Below, in pieces: positions 34,801-43,417 of a stretch of 64,000 nucleotides of DNA. The notes below the pieces were generated by a model. The model made no database searches and was not told the origin of the DNA. It was given only the letters and a program-made list of their open reading frames with translations. How positions within the stretch are numbered: position 1 is the stretch's first letter; every line of letters starts with the position of its first letter. A program made the translations under genes and the position numbers. The stretch is from JAGXTF01 sp038317095 (GTDB lineage: Bacteria > Bacteroidota > Bacteroidia > NS11-12g > UBA955): assembly GCA_038317095.1 (NCBI GenBank), contig JBBQBB010000005.1, forward strand, positions 25,538 to 89,537, given 5' to 3'.

Positions 34801-35511
34801 TCACCGGGGAAAGTTCAGTTTGCCTATAGTAAAGATACTTTTTTTAGGGATTCTTCTTTTAACGTAGACAATGAATCGTGGTGCTATTCAATTGTAGTAA
34901 CAGACAAATGTGGGCATGCCAGCAACCAAAGCAACAAAGGTTGCAATGTAATTATTAACGGCACTGCAACAGGTCGCCCGGAATACTATTTTGATTTAAA
35001 ATGGCAAGATTATGAAGATTGGGGGCAAGGCGTAAAAGATTGGACATTGGAAAGGCAATATGCTTCCAACCCATGGACAATGCTTGCCAATGCAGGTGCA
35101 AATCAAAATTATAAGGATGATAAATTGGATTTTGATTGGGGTGGATATTGGTATAGGGTTACCGCCACAGAATATTTAAAATCACCTTACAGGGCACCAT
35201 ACCAAAGCCAAAGCAACTGGATTTATTTATACCAACCGCCAGAACTGTGGGTGCCCAATGCATTTACACCGAATGAAAACGGCATGAACGATGCGTGGGG
35301 AACAGTACCCGTTTTTGTGCGCAATTACAATATGAAAGTGTACAACCGATGGGGTCAAAAAGTATGGGAATCTACCGCGAAAAAACTACAATGGGATGGC
35401 ACTGTGGATGGCAAATTGGCCGAAGATGGGGTGTTTGCATGGTATGTGCAGTTTGATGGCTGGGATGATAAAAAGTACACCATGAAGGGAACAGTAACTG
35501 TGATTCATTGA
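31804..35511 (+). CDS. Large SBBP-repeat protein with T9SS type B (gliding motility-type) C-terminus
   Basis: About 1235 residues. The start is uncertain: ATG at 31804 gives M-L-L-G-L-S-F-L-V-L-N-F-A-F-S without positive residues, while TTG at 31771 adds the basic K-D-W-K-Q-F-Y-L-K and gives a better signal peptide. The N-terminal domain V-K-F-I-E-N-K-G-Q-W matches the DUF7948-type start of Bacteroidota surface proteins. Residues ~200-720 contain repeated Y-S-T-Y-x-G-G/A-S-G type units (F-S-T-Y-S-G-S; Y-C-T-Y-L-G-G-F-G; G-S-T-Y-I-G-G-S-G; Q-S-T-Y-F-G-T), the SBBP beta-propeller pattern. Fibronectin-like segments follow. The tail V-P-N-A-F-T-P-N-E-N-G-M-N-D...Y-N-R-W-G-Q-K-V-W-E-S is a type B sorting domain. 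It is probably a surface adhesin exported by T9SS. Confidence 0.88.
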   Translation: MLLGLSFLVLNFAFSQVKFIENKGQWCNKATYKAALTNGDLWLTDSGLLFSLWDPSAGETLHDKGLAKFTLKQHAFYLHFKGGNMANITAGGETSEEYYNYFLEKDPLKWKGGLHANTELWVRNIYDGVDLQIFSSNGNLKYNLICNKPENISQIRLQYIGVDSINITNNHIELKTSVQEFIEAMPLVLGTNKLGNQEIATKYKMFDDGIGFEIPSGVQSRYTQIVIDPILVFSTYSGSKADNFGCTGTYDDLGFSYSGGTVFDFGFPVTLGAFQTSFKGGVDENLSYGGGRDVGILKYTPDGKSLVYCTYLGGFGNEQPHSMVTNALHELQVVGSTRSTNFPVSATAFDKTQNGDYDFFITHFSADGKSIIGSTYIGGSGMDASGADRENNGLESYPLLFNYADEFRGEILCDANNIYVGGITYSSDFPGLNTPLPRNQDGCVFSMSADLSKLNWSTVIGTSNFDAIYGIALGKSNDIYASGGTNSNDLGIAYPTFKKAYAGGIADAMALRLNRSDGSILQSTYFGTAAYEQAYFVQTDNSGNPYFYGQTDGVFPIVNSPYNQPGKGQFIVRFDTALSNYTLSTTFGANNNGPNISPSAFLVDRCERIFVSGWGGGTNSHVRDAFTGKAKAHFNRGSTYNMQVTSDALQKTTDGSDFYIAVFSKNMYALSYATFFGGIGAGTKSADEHVDGGTSRFDKKGIIYQAVCAGCGKNGLFPTTPGAYSRTNNSFNCNNALFKIDFQNLNKKPFMTDTFIKVVATDNIDFTKIAKDPDPFDTLQLKVFVINKAGIQSPDTPIFTLTKGIGKASLRLAWNTKCNSWSTDTVQYRIMIYDKGCPNADTTWATLKILVTEPPKAVPPDAICVSYDRAIGELKISWPASNQDARFFSHFLLKRIDPLNQETMLLQINNTAVGSYIDVAVVNPSTNNYCYWLEGYNTCGTLVKAAMPFCTVQELNNPITGVRMKFATVENDKRVKIEWEKSQEPDFKEYELYKFERSGSPGKVQFAYSKDTFFRDSSFNVDNESWCYSIVVTDKCGHASNQSNKGCNVIINGTATGRPEYYFDLKWQDYEDWGQGVKDWTLERQYASNPWTMLANAGANQNYKDDKLDFDWGGYWYRVTATEYLKSPYRAPYQSQSNWIYLYQPPELWVPNAFTPNENGMNDAWGTVPVFVRNYNMKVYNRWGQKVWESTAKKLQWDGTVDGKLAEDGVFAWYVQFDGWDDKKYTMKGTVTVIH

Positions 35512-35835
35512 TTTTTTAGGTTTATAAATACCACTAAGTTGCGCCTACTTTTTTTGCCACTCAGCCAAGAAGCCTAGAACGAGGCTATAACTAAAATAAT
35601 TTACTCTTTCTTTATGGCTTTTTTTGTTCACAAAGTTCACATCGCAAGCACAAATTACACAAATGTTTTGCTGAATGTTTTGCGCGTTTGTTTTTGCCAC
35701 TAAGGCATGCATCGTTTATCCGTAGTATTGTATCACTGTTTTATTCCTTTGAGGCCGCCCCCTGTGCGGCAGATTGGTCTGGCTGTTTATTGCCACAATT
35801 ATGTTTCTCTATAATGGAATTTAAAAACACATGAT
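35512..35835. other. Gene-free region with decayed intergenic repeats
   Basis: No gene or clear terminator. Two GTTTTTGCCACT-like stretches (near 35550 and 35691) and a CACAAAGTTCACA segment resemble the common 'gccac-aaggcac' intergenic repeat seen also at 22.45 kb. GCCGC...GCGGC near 35752-35770 can form a short hairpin. Confidence 0.45.
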
Positions 35836-36396
35836 TTAAAATAGAAAACCAATCCCTAGTCTTCCATTCCATACAATATCAGCGTTATTATCGTTTTGCA
35901 AATTTCCTCGCAAATTTAAACAGGTTTTTTTAGCAAGTTTGAAATTAACACCAAGCGAAAAAGTATATCCAATGGAACTGTATTTGGAAGTGATTTTGGT
36001 GACCACAGGGTCTGGGTAATCTTGAAATTTTTGATACCAACTCCAGTATCGGGTATAAAAGCCCAAACCGATTTCGGGTTGAATTTTTTTGGTATTTAAA
36101 AAACTACGATAATAGGTCATTTCAATACCATGTGCCCAATTATTTTGTTCAGAAATAAAAGGCAATGCATCATCTACGAAAGAAAAATTTAAAACCGAAA
36201 TACCTGCGGATAGTCGGTCTGCTTTTGTCAATTGGCGGCCGTATTCTAGTCCAACTCCGTTGCCGGATAGATCACCTGACCCAGTAAATGAACGGCCCAT
36301 TTCTAATCGCAGATAATTGTTTTTTTCTTGTGCTTTTGAAAATGAAAAATTTAAGATAAATGCAATAAATACTAATATTTTGAAATATGTTTTCAT
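35836..36396 (-). CDS. Small outer-membrane beta-barrel protein
   Basis: A 186-residue protein starting M-K-T-Y-F-K-I-L-V-F, with a signal peptide to about S-F-S-K-A-Q. The mature part has alternating strands typical of an 8-stranded OmpA/OmpW-like barrel (Y-L-R-L-E-M-G-R-S-F; L-S-A-G-I-S-V-L-N-F-S-F; Q-P-E-I-G-L-G-F-Y-T-R-Y) and ends G-R-L-G-I-G-F-L-F with a terminal aromatic. No further function can be named. The start at 36396 leaves 14 nt after the polyprenyl synthase stop, so the two genes are probably co-transcribed. The longer frame to 36414 begins with TTG and is less likely. Confidence 0.72.
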   Translation of the reverse strand: MKTYFKILVFIAFILNFSFSKAQEKNNYLRLEMGRSFTGSGDLSGNGVGLEYGRQLTKADRLSAGISVLNFSFVDDALPFISEQNNWAHGIEMTYYRSFLNTKKIQPEIGLGFYTRYWSWYQKFQDYPDPVVTKITSKYSSIGYTFSLGVNFKLAKKTCLNLRGNLQNDNNADIVWNGRLGIGFLF

Positions 36397-36410
36397 ACGT
36401 ATAATACAAA

Positions 36411-37361
36411 TCAACTTTCCCTTTTCCCAAGCATTTCGGCAAGTTCTACCAAATAATGTGTTTTGTCCCCCATTTGGGCCAAGTTTTGCAAAATATCGGC
36501 TGCCTTATCGGCATAAAATGCAGATAGGCGTTTTAATTCCTCATCCAAACCATGGTTTTTAAATAGCTTGGTTGCATGGTATATGCGGTCTTCACTTTGG
36601 TTGGTAGCATATAACTGAGCAATTTGCAATCCTTTGTTTTTAGCCTTAATATAAAGCCAGGTTTTTTTGCCTTCTTCTATGTCGCCGCCGGCTTTTTTGC
36701 CTGTTTTCGAGGCATCCCCAAAAGTATCTAACCAATCATCATCCAATTGAAATGCAAGACCTAGTGATTCTGCGAACGTGTAATACTTTTTTGCTTTTTC
36801 ATGGCTTGCACCAGCAGAACTGGCACCGCCGTATGCGCAACAACCTAGCAATACCGCAGTTTTTAAGCGTATCATTTCTAGGTATGATTCTTCCGTAACA
36901 TCTTCCAATTGGCTAAACTCCATATCCATTTGTTGACCTTCACACACTTCGCGGGCAGTGCGGGTGAACATGTTTAATATCTCATCTTTTTGTTTGCCTT
37001 GGTATGCCAGTAAATACTCAAATGCCTTCACAAGCATATTGTCACCAGAAAGTATGGCCGTTGGGGTATTCCATTTCTCGTGCACGGTAGGCTGACCACG
37101 TCGCAACCTGGCATTGTCTAAAATATCATCATGCACAAGCGTAAAATTATGAAAAACCTCCATAGTATGCCCAATGGGTAGTGCGTTCTCAATATTGCCA
37201 CCCGCAGACAAAGCGGATGCAATAGAAAGCAAAGGCCTGGCGCGCTTGCCTCCCAATTCCATAATGTACCGCATAGGTTCATACAATTCAACAGGAGTGC
37301 CAATAAAAGGACTCTCCATGCGATAATTTTCGTATAAGTTAAATAAGGTTTTTAAATTCAT
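36411..37361 (-). CDS. Polyprenyl (long-chain) diphosphate synthase
   Basis: A 316-residue trans-isoprenyl diphosphate synthase. Two Asp-rich magnesium motifs are seen: V-H-D-D-I-L-D-N-A-R-L-R-R-G (D78-x3-D82) and F-Q-L-D-D-D-W-L-D (around 207-212). G-G-K-R-A-R-P-L at 38-45 binds the homoallylic substrate. It condenses isopentenyl diphosphate units to make a chain for quinones, carotenoids or undecaprenyl-type carriers. The residues five and four positions before the first Asp motif, which set chain length, are Phe and Thr (H-N-F-T-L-V-H-D-D), so the product length is not obvious. A CATCTTTG box lies 7 nt before the ATG. Confidence 0.92.
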   Translation of the reverse strand: MNLKTLFNLYENYRMESPFIGTPVELYEPMRYIMELGGKRARPLLSIASALSAGGNIENALPIGHTMEVFHNFTLVHDDILDNARLRRGQPTVHEKWNTPTAILSGDNMLVKAFEYLLAYQGKQKDEILNMFTRTAREVCEGQQMDMEFSQLEDVTEESYLEMIRLKTAVLLGCCAYGGASSAGASHEKAKKYYTFAESLGLAFQLDDDWLDTFGDASKTGKKAGGDIEEGKKTWLYIKAKNKGLQIAQLYATNQSEDRIYHATKLFKNHGLDEELKRLSAFYADKAADILQNLAQMGDKTHYLVELAEMLGKRES

Positions 37362-37436
37362 GAATGCACAAAGATGGTATATATTCAGGTATATTTAGGT
37401 GTTTGTTTAGCATTTACTGCGTTTAAGGTATTCTAT

Positions 37437-39548
37437 TTAATCTGCCAAAGTAAAATCAATCATTCTGGCTTGCGGATTGGCATTTTTTACACGGATGCTA
37501 ATTAAATCACCAAGTTTATACGATTTGCGGGTTCTGGTGCCCACTACTTTTCTTTCTTTCTCTAGAAAATAATAATTGTCACCCCGCATATCGCTAATGC
37601 GAATCATCCCTTCGCAATGGTTCTCTATGATTTCTGCAAAAATACCCCATTCCGTAACGCCACTTACCACCGCCTCAAACACCGTCCCAATATGTTGTTG
37701 CAGGTATTCAGCCATTTTGTATTTGGTACTAGCCCGTTCTGCTTCTGCTGCTTTTTGTTCCATATTGCTGCTGTGTTTGGCAATCATTTCGATTTGCTCT
37801 GCGGTATATCCACCAGCTTCATTTAATAAATAATGTTGCAGCAACCGGTGCACCAACAAATCGGGATAGCGGCGAATTGGAGAGGTGAAATGGGTGTAAA
37901 ATTCAAACGCCAATCCAAAATGATCACTGCGGCTGCCGGTATAAACCGCCTTAGCCATGCTGCGAATGGCCATTTGGTTGATTACATCCTCCTCAGGCTT
38001 GCCAACCAAATCTTCAAAAAGTTTGTTTAAACTGTGCCTTAAGTTTTTCTCAGAATTTAAATCCAATTTGTAACCAAACAATTGACAAAATTTAGAAAGT
38101 TCTATGAGTTTATCTTGGTTCGGGTTGTCGTGTATGCGATAAATAAAAGGCAATTCAGGCTTATGTTTTTTCTTTACAAATTCTGCCACTTCGCGGTTTG
38201 CAAGCAACATAAATTCTTCAATCAATTTGTGTGCATCAAATCGCTTTTTTAACAATACTTGTAGGGGTTTTCCGTTGTCATCTAACTTAAACCGAATTTC
38301 ATCACTTTCAAATCCGAGGGCACCGTTGTTTTTTCTTTGGGTATGCAGTTTTTTTGCCAATCCGTTTAAAAATTGCAATTCCGCATGCAAATCACCTTCT
38401 CCACTTACAATCCTTTCTTGGGCTTGTTCGTAGCTAAATCTGCGCTGGCTGTGAATCACACTTTTCCCATACCAGCGTTCTATAATATGGCAGTTGTCAT
38501 CCACAATAAAAATGGCTGAAAATGCCAATCGATCTACGTCGGGTTTCAAACTGCACAAATTGTTGCTAAGTTTCTCGGGAAGCATAGGTATAGTGCGATC
38601 GGCTAAGTAAACCGAGGTTCCGCGAAGCAAAGCTTCATTGTCTAATGCTGTATTGGGTTCTACATAATGTGAAACATCTGCGATGTGAATCCCCAATTCG
38701 TATTTGCCTTCTTCCAATTTTTGATAAGAAATGGCATCGTCAAAATCTTTGGCATCTTCTGGGTCTATGGTAAACGTGAGTGTGCCACGCATATCTCGTC
38801 TGCCTGGCCAATTTTGATTTTCTTCTAAATTTTCAGGGTAAATTGCTGCTTCTTTTTCAACCGCTTCGGGAAATTTTACGGAAAACCCAAATTCAGCAAC
38901 TATGGAATGCATTTCGGTATCATTCATTCCAGGTTTGCCAATTATTTCCAATATTACCCCAACTGGATTCCTGCTTTGGTTAGGAAAATCTTTAACCATG
39001 CACACTGCTTTCATCCCTTCCCATTCGCTTTCAATTTTTCCTTGGATGCGAATGTCAAATGGAAAATTTTGCTTGTCTGGAATTAAAAAAGCACTGCTTT
39101 CAAAAACCTCCAATGTGCCTACAACTCGCGTTTGGGCGCGTTCTAATACTTTGGTTACTTCACCTTTGGGGCGTTTGCCTCGTCCCAATACTGTACATAC
39201 TACCCTGTCGCCTGGCAATGCCCTATTTAGAAATTCACGCGGCACAAAAAGGTCTTCGCGTTCTGGTACAATGTGGCTTAATAACAAATAGGCATCGCCT
39301 TTTTTGGTAAATTCTAAAATGCCTTCTACTTCTTCGGTCACTTTGGCTATTCTAAAATTACCCTTTGAAGGTTGTTCCGCCATTTTTTTTGAAGTTAAAC
39401 TCAACAGCGCTTTGTAAACATGGTCGGTATTTATTTTTGCTTCTCTGGGCAGCCTGCTGCTAATCCTATTGGCATTTAACGTGCCTTTAGGATTGTCTTC
39501 TAGTAGAGCAAGAACCAATTTTTCGGTGAGTGATAATTTACTGGACAA
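37437..39548 (-). CDS. rnr: Ribonuclease R
   Basis: A 703-residue 3'-to-5' exoribonuclease of the RNB family. N-terminal helix-turn-helix and cold-shock-like domains span residues ~1-215. The RNB catalytic domain begins near 225 with T-F-T-I-D-P-E-D-A-K-D-F-D-D-A-I, whose Asp residues hold the metals. H-F-T-S-P-I-R-R-Y-P-D-L-L-V-H is the second RNB signature. A C-terminal S1 domain (~620-690) starts F-E-A-V-V-S-G-V-T-E-W-G-I-F. It degrades structured RNA. No ATG is available: the start is TTG at 39548 (S-S-K-L-S-L-T-E-K), 14 nt after a TATCTTTG box. The next gene diverges. Confidence 0.94.
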   Translation of the reverse strand: MSSKLSLTEKLVLALLEDNPKGTLNANRISSRLPREAKINTDHVYKALLSLTSKKMAEQPSKGNFRIAKVTEEVEGILEFTKKGDAYLLLSHIVPEREDLFVPREFLNRALPGDRVVCTVLGRGKRPKGEVTKVLERAQTRVVGTLEVFESSAFLIPDKQNFPFDIRIQGKIESEWEGMKAVCMVKDFPNQSRNPVGVILEIIGKPGMNDTEMHSIVAEFGFSVKFPEAVEKEAAIYPENLEENQNWPGRRDMRGTLTFTIDPEDAKDFDDAISYQKLEEGKYELGIHIADVSHYVEPNTALDNEALLRGTSVYLADRTIPMLPEKLSNNLCSLKPDVDRLAFSAIFIVDDNCHIIERWYGKSVIHSQRRFSYEQAQERIVSGEGDLHAELQFLNGLAKKLHTQRKNNGALGFESDEIRFKLDDNGKPLQVLLKKRFDAHKLIEEFMLLANREVAEFVKKKHKPELPFIYRIHDNPNQDKLIELSKFCQLFGYKLDLNSEKNLRHSLNKLFEDLVGKPEEDVINQMAIRSMAKAVYTGSRSDHFGLAFEFYTHFTSPIRRYPDLLVHRLLQHYLLNEAGGYTAEQIEMIAKHSSNMEQKAAEAERASTKYKMAEYLQQHIGTVFEAVVSGVTEWGIFAEIIENHCEGMIRISDMRGDNYYFLEKERKVVGTRTRKSYKLGDLISIRVKNANPQARMIDFTLAD

Positions 39549-39562
39549 AATTAGGAATTGCG

Positions 39563-39570
39563 CAAAGATA
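39563..39570 (-). promoter_or_regulatory. -7 promoter element of rnr
   Basis: TATCTTTG on the minus strand, 14 nt before the TTG start at 39548. Confidence 0.55.
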
Positions 39571-39674
39571 TTTACTCTGCTGTGTCATACAAGCAATGTC
39601 TGTAAATTTTAGGAACAAGTAAATGGAGAATTATTTTTTAGAATGTAAAAATATCTGTGTATAATTGCGATTGC

Positions 39675-40364
39675 ATGTCAACAAAAAAAACGCCCAAAGC
39701 TACCGATTCTTATTTTTCATCCAACCGCATTGAAGCATTCAGCGATGGGGTAATTGCCATTATCATTACGTTGATGATTTTGGAGATAAAATTACCGGAT
39801 AAATTTCATGACTTGGGCAAGGATCAAAGTTTATGGAAAGCCCTTGCCCCTATAATTCCGCACGTTATAGCGTATTTGTTAAGTTTTATTATGTTGGGAA
39901 TCTATTGGGTAAATCACCACAACTTCTTTCACCGTATCCAAAATGCCAATCGAAAATTATTGTGGTTGAACTTGAATTTGCTTTTTTGGTTCTCTTTAAT
40001 TCCAATTCCGACCGCCATTTTGGGAGATCATCCGCTGCGCTATGAGTCTAGTATGCTGTATGGTTTTATCCAATTTATGTGTTCCGCTTCGTTCACTTAC
40101 ATGGGTGTTTATGCCAACAAAATGGAATTGCTTACTTCCAAAGTTCCAGTGGAACTCCGCAAACACAACATGAAGAAAAACAGACTTTCGATGTTTCTTT
40201 ATATATTGGCCATTGGACTTAGTTATGTAAGTGTTTATATTTCGTTTGGGCTATTCATTTATATTGCCGCGTTGTTCTTTGCGCCTAGACTTGGTATTAT
40301 ACAAGATTATAAGCCGAAGACACAAGAACCTCCCGCTGCACCGCCCGTTGCCAAAAAGGAATAA
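39675..40364 (+). CDS. TMEM175/DUF1211-family potassium channel-like membrane protein
   Basis: A 229-residue membrane protein with about six hydrophobic helices. The hallmark R-I-E-A-F-S-D-G-V-I-A-I-I-I-T-L in helix 1 is the R-x3-F-S-D motif that lines the pore of bacterial TMEM175 K+ channels. Helix 3-4 has Y-W-V-N-H-H-N-F-F-H, also typical. The tail is Pro/Ala/Lys-rich (P-P-A-A-P-P-V-A-K-K-E). The ATG at 39675 (M-S-T-K-K-T) is chosen; a GTG at 39657 is in frame but without support. It is divergent from rnr. Ion selectivity is known only for characterised relatives. Confidence 0.9.
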   Translation: MSTKKTPKATDSYFSSNRIEAFSDGVIAIIITLMILEIKLPDKFHDLGKDQSLWKALAPIIPHVIAYLLSFIMLGIYWVNHHNFFHRIQNANRKLLWLNLNLLFWFSLIPIPTAILGDHPLRYESSMLYGFIQFMCSASFTYMGVYANKMELLTSKVPVELRKHNMKKNRLSMFLYILAIGLSYVSVYISFGLFIYIAALFFAPRLGIIQDYKPKTQEPPAAPPVAKKE

Positions 40365-40510
40365 TTATTAAATTTAAACCACTCTCAAATTATTTTGCAT
40401 TCATTTTTGTTTGCTCACGAACCTCTGCCTCCGCAATGCAGGGTGCGAGGTGCAAGCAAATGGAAATCAAAGCGTGTAATGCTGTAAACCATTTTTTTAA
40501 ACCATCCGGT

Positions 40511-41383
40511 TTAAAAAATCACCGTAACTTTTATGAATCCCACAAAACTACTGAAACTGAATACCGGTGCAAGTGCGTCGTGCGGTTTTTTTACAGAATA
40601 ACCCGGATTTGTATCCACATTGGATGTGGAATTTATGGCATCCACATAATTTATTTTTTTGGAATACAAATTTTCGTCTTCCAACTTGTCAACACCGTTT
40701 ATAGTGTATTTTGTCAAAGTTCGGGTTTCACCTGTAGCGTTAAGTAATGTGCTTCTAATGTCTAAGCCTATGGAAAAATGTTTGCTTAATTTGTAGGAAG
40801 CGCCAATGCTATTGGCAAATCCTTTGCCCAGTCGATTTACCGTTTTATTTTCTCTTGTTTGTAAAACAGAAGTTGGAGGAAAATAATTTAGTTTTTCGTA
40901 AACCGTAGACCATGGAACAATTACGGCACCTAATCTTGCTTCTAATTGAATGTGCCCTTTTCCAGATGTTTTAAAAACGATATCTGCATTTATGCCGGTA
41001 TAATTTCCCGCTTGGGTGCCTTTGTAATAAATATTTTTTATGGGATCGTTGAGAACCGCGGAAGACTGAATATTGCCTTGTAAATGATGTAATCCGAAGG
41101 AGAATCCAATATTCTCTGTAATAAAACAATTAAAACGAATGCCGTATAACAATCCTGCGCCATATGAGCCAAACAACGCCTTGCTGTTGTATTCGGTGGA
41201 ATCTATTCTAGTGGCTTCAGTGCCAAACAAGGTTTTCTGTTTTCCAATAGATTGACCGAAGAATGCATCCACTTGCCATTTGAATTTTTGGGCAAATTTT
41301 GAGGAGTCATTTTGGTTGTTTCTTGCACCCAAAAAAAGGGGTGTAAAAAATACAATTGAAGTGAATATAAATTTTTTTTTCAT
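40511..41383 (-). CDS. Putative outer-membrane protein
   Basis: A 290-residue protein starting at M-K-K-K-F-I-F-T-S-I-V-F-F, with a signal peptide to about F-L-G-A. The mature chain has alternating aromatic/hydrophobic strands and Gly-rich turns (A-L-F-G-S-Y-G-A-G-L-L-Y-G-I-R; I-G-F-S-F-G-L-H-H-L-Q-G; S-I-G-L-D-I-R-S-T-L-L-N-A). It ends F-S-F-S-S-F-V-G-F-I-K-V-T-V-I-F, a terminal strand with aromatic end. This fits a porin-like barrel of unknown function. It lies 20 nt downstream of the MFS gene and is probably in its operon. The frame to 41407 would begin at a GTG- or TTG-type start overlapping the MFS stop. Confidence 0.7.
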   Translation of the reverse strand: MKKKFIFTSIVFFTPLFLGARNNQNDSSKFAQKFKWQVDAFFGQSIGKQKTLFGTEATRIDSTEYNSKALFGSYGAGLLYGIRFNCFITENIGFSFGLHHLQGNIQSSAVLNDPIKNIYYKGTQAGNYTGINADIVFKTSGKGHIQLEARLGAVIVPWSTVYEKLNYFPPTSVLQTRENKTVNRLGKGFANSIGASYKLSKHFSIGLDIRSTLLNATGETRTLTKYTINGVDKLEDENLYSKKINYVDAINSTSNVDTNPGYSVKKPHDALAPVFSFSSFVGFIKVTVIF

Positions 41384-41403
41384 CCAAAATACGAATAACT
41401 TGT

Positions 41404-42672
41404 TCATTGTTCGTAATAATTTAAATCTTTGTGAAAACTTTCTTTAATTGTTCTTGCACCCCATACTGCCAAGGCGATACAAATTCCGCCAACAATAAAT
41501 GCAGCCATACTTTTTGGATACGGGCCTAAATTCAAACCCGATAAAAATTCGAACAAAAGGGTAATTGGGATAACCCCACCTCTTACAAAATTGGGAACCG
41601 TAGCGGTAACAGTGCTGCGAATATTGGTGCCAAACTGTTCGCTGGCATTGGTGACAAAAATTGCCCAATAACCTGTGGCTAATCCTAAGAAATAGGAAAT
41701 AATTCGCAAATAATTTGCATCTACATTGTGCACTGTAAGGTAAACTGTAGATAATATACTAATGCCAATAAGGTTTAATAAAATTACTTTTTTTCTACTT
41801 TGAAAAAGTTGGCTCAACAAACCACTGAGTAGGTCGCCACTGCTTAGTCCCAGATAACTAAACATAATTAATTCTTTGGTAGGCACTTCTTGTCCTTTAA
41901 GTACGCCAATTTCGGGCAAAAATCTGTGTGCCAATGCTATCAGAACGCCAACTACAAACCATACTGGCAAACCTATTACAATGCATGCAAGATATTTTTT
42001 AAATGTGGGCCACGTGCGAAAGAGCATAAAAAAATCTCCTTTTTTAACTGATGTCTCTTTGAGTCCTTGGAACATGCTACTTTCGAAAGTACTGGCGCGC
42101 AAAGCCAATAAAAGCAAACCCAATGTGCCACCCATAATGAATGAGATTTGCCAATTTTCGAGGTGGGTTCTAAAAATAGTTTCGAAAACTGGGGCTAAGA
42201 ATTGACCTTTGGTGCTCACCAAAAAGGCAAATACAGCACCCAGTGCACCCACAGTAACTATTAACATTGTGCCAATTCCTCTTTTTTTCTGCGGAAGAGT
42301 CTCTGCCACTAAGGTAATGGCTGCACCCAACTCGCCAGCCAAACCAATGCCTGCAATAAAACGCCAAAGGGCATATGTGGTATAATTATCTACAAATGCA
42401 TTGGCAATATTGGCAATGCTGTATAAAAGAATACTGCCAAATAGTACCGACACTCTGCCCTTTTTATCGCCCCAAATGCCCCACCATAAGCCTCCCAGTA
42501 GCATACCAGACATTTGCCACATAAACAAACTGCTTTCTTTGGCAATGGGAATGCCTAAGGCTTTTAGGCTATCCAATTTGATGATATTGTAGAGTATAAG
42601 GTCATAGATATCCACAAAGTAGCCGAGGGATGCTACGAATATGAGCATTGCAATCTGTTGTTTCTTTGCCAT
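41404..42672 (-). CDS. Major facilitator superfamily transporter (sugar/organic acid type)
   Basis: A 422-residue protein with twelve hydrophobic segments. Start M-A-K-K-Q-Q-I-A-M-L-I-F. The loop 2-3 motif G-I-W-G-D-K-K-G-R-V-S-V-L matches the MFS consensus GxxxDRxGR. Helix 4-5 has W-R-F-I-A-G-I-G-L-A-G-E-L-G-A-A-I-T-L-V-A-E, the sugar-porter/aromatic-acid-like R-F-x-x-G-x-G-x-G-G/A-E region. Loop 6-7 is short. The metabolite is not predictable. The opening D-I-Y-D-L-I-L-Y of helix 1 is typical of the metabolite:H+ symporter branch (ProP/KgtP-like). It is followed by the putative outer-membrane protein gene, suggesting transport across both membranes. Confidence 0.85.
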   Translation of the reverse strand: MAKKQQIAMLIFVASLGYFVDIYDLILYNIIKLDSLKALGIPIAKESSLFMWQMSGMLLGGLWWGIWGDKKGRVSVLFGSILLYSIANIANAFVDNYTTYALWRFIAGIGLAGELGAAITLVAETLPQKKRGIGTMLIVTVGALGAVFAFLVSTKGQFLAPVFETIFRTHLENWQISFIMGGTLGLLLLALRASTFESSMFQGLKETSVKKGDFFMLFRTWPTFKKYLACIVIGLPVWFVVGVLIALAHRFLPEIGVLKGQEVPTKELIMFSYLGLSSGDLLSGLLSQLFQSRKKVILLNLIGISILSTVYLTVHNVDANYLRIISYFLGLATGYWAIFVTNASEQFGTNIRSTVTATVPNFVRGGVIPITLLFEFLSGLNLGPYPKSMAAFIVGGICIALAVWGARTIKESFHKDLNYYEQ

Positions 42673-42748
42673 GTGAATCAAGAAAGGCGCAATATGCACA
42701 AAAGATTGGTCATTTAAAATAGGGAGCAATTAAATACTTCATTTTTAT

Positions 42749-42756
42749 TATTTTTG
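42749..42756 (+). promoter_or_regulatory. -7 promoter element 4 nt before a start codon
   Basis: TATTTTTG fits TAnnTTTG. Only GCAGG-type sequence (4 nt) separates it from the ATG at 42761, implying transcription starts at or near the A of ATG. Confidence 0.55.
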
Positions 42757-42760
42757 CAGG

Positions 42761-43369
42761 ATGTATAAAGGACATTTAGGGATGGCAGTATTGATGTTTG
42801 GATTGTTGTTTTCGCAAGCTTGTAAGAAAAAAACAACAACGGTGGATTCTGTTGTTTCTCCAGATAAGCAAATAAAAGGTTTGGTCTATGGTTCTGTAAA
42901 TGGAAAGGCTTGGAATAGCGATGCCCCTACCAAAAAACATGTAGTGCATTACCAAGATAGCTTTTTTTCTTTTGATGAAAATATATATGGTACGGAATGT
43001 TCACTCTTTGGAGATACACTAACCCTTAACGCAGTTAGAGTTATAGGTACCGATTCTTCTCAGTTGCACATGGACATAGCGCTGAAAAGTGTGAGGGAAG
43101 GAAATTACACTATGCAAAGCTATCCGTTGAAGAATGCTGGAAAAGTATATGCTTGGTATTATAATAAAATGGGACTGAAAGCTTCAAGAATTTGTAAATC
43201 AGAGTATGATTTTTCAGGCACTTTAAATATTTCCAACTTTACGGACAGCACGGCGCTTGTGAGTGGTACATATTCGCTTAAAATGACCCCTAAAAATACC
43301 AGCAATCCTAAAACGCCTGCATTTAACATTACGAATGGAAAGTTTACAGATGTTTATTTCGGACTTTAA
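42761..43369 (+). CDS. Lipoprotein of unknown function
   Basis: A 202-residue protein with lipoprotein signal peptide and lipobox L-F-S-Q-A-C (Cys ~21), followed by K-K-K-T-T-T. The mature part is beta-rich with repeated short strands (L-V-Y-G-S-V-N-G-K-A-W-N-S-D; S-L-F-G-D-T-L-T-L-N-A-V-R). V-N-G-x-x-W is a motif common in Bacteroidota lipoproteins with a single beta-sandwich or lipocalin-like fold. There is no T9SS tail. Single gene between divergent and convergent neighbours; probably leaderless. I cannot assign a function. Confidence 0.75.
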   Translation: MYKGHLGMAVLMFGLLFSQACKKKTTTVDSVVSPDKQIKGLVYGSVNGKAWNSDAPTKKHVVHYQDSFFSFDENIYGTECSLFGDTLTLNAVRVIGTDSSQLHMDIALKSVREGNYTMQSYPLKNAGKVYAWYYNKMGLKASRICKSEYDFSGTLNISNFTDSTALVSGTYSLKMTPKNTSNPKTPAFNITNGKFTDVYFGL

Positions 43370-43417
43370 GGTTTTACATAAAAGAAAGTTTCCATTGATT
43401 CTGAAGCCGTTTCTTAG

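Noticed and set aside
40436..40747. 103-codon plus-strand frame at the end of the outer-membrane protein gene
   Set aside because: Overlaps the real minus-strand gene in antisense and begins in repeat-like sequence.
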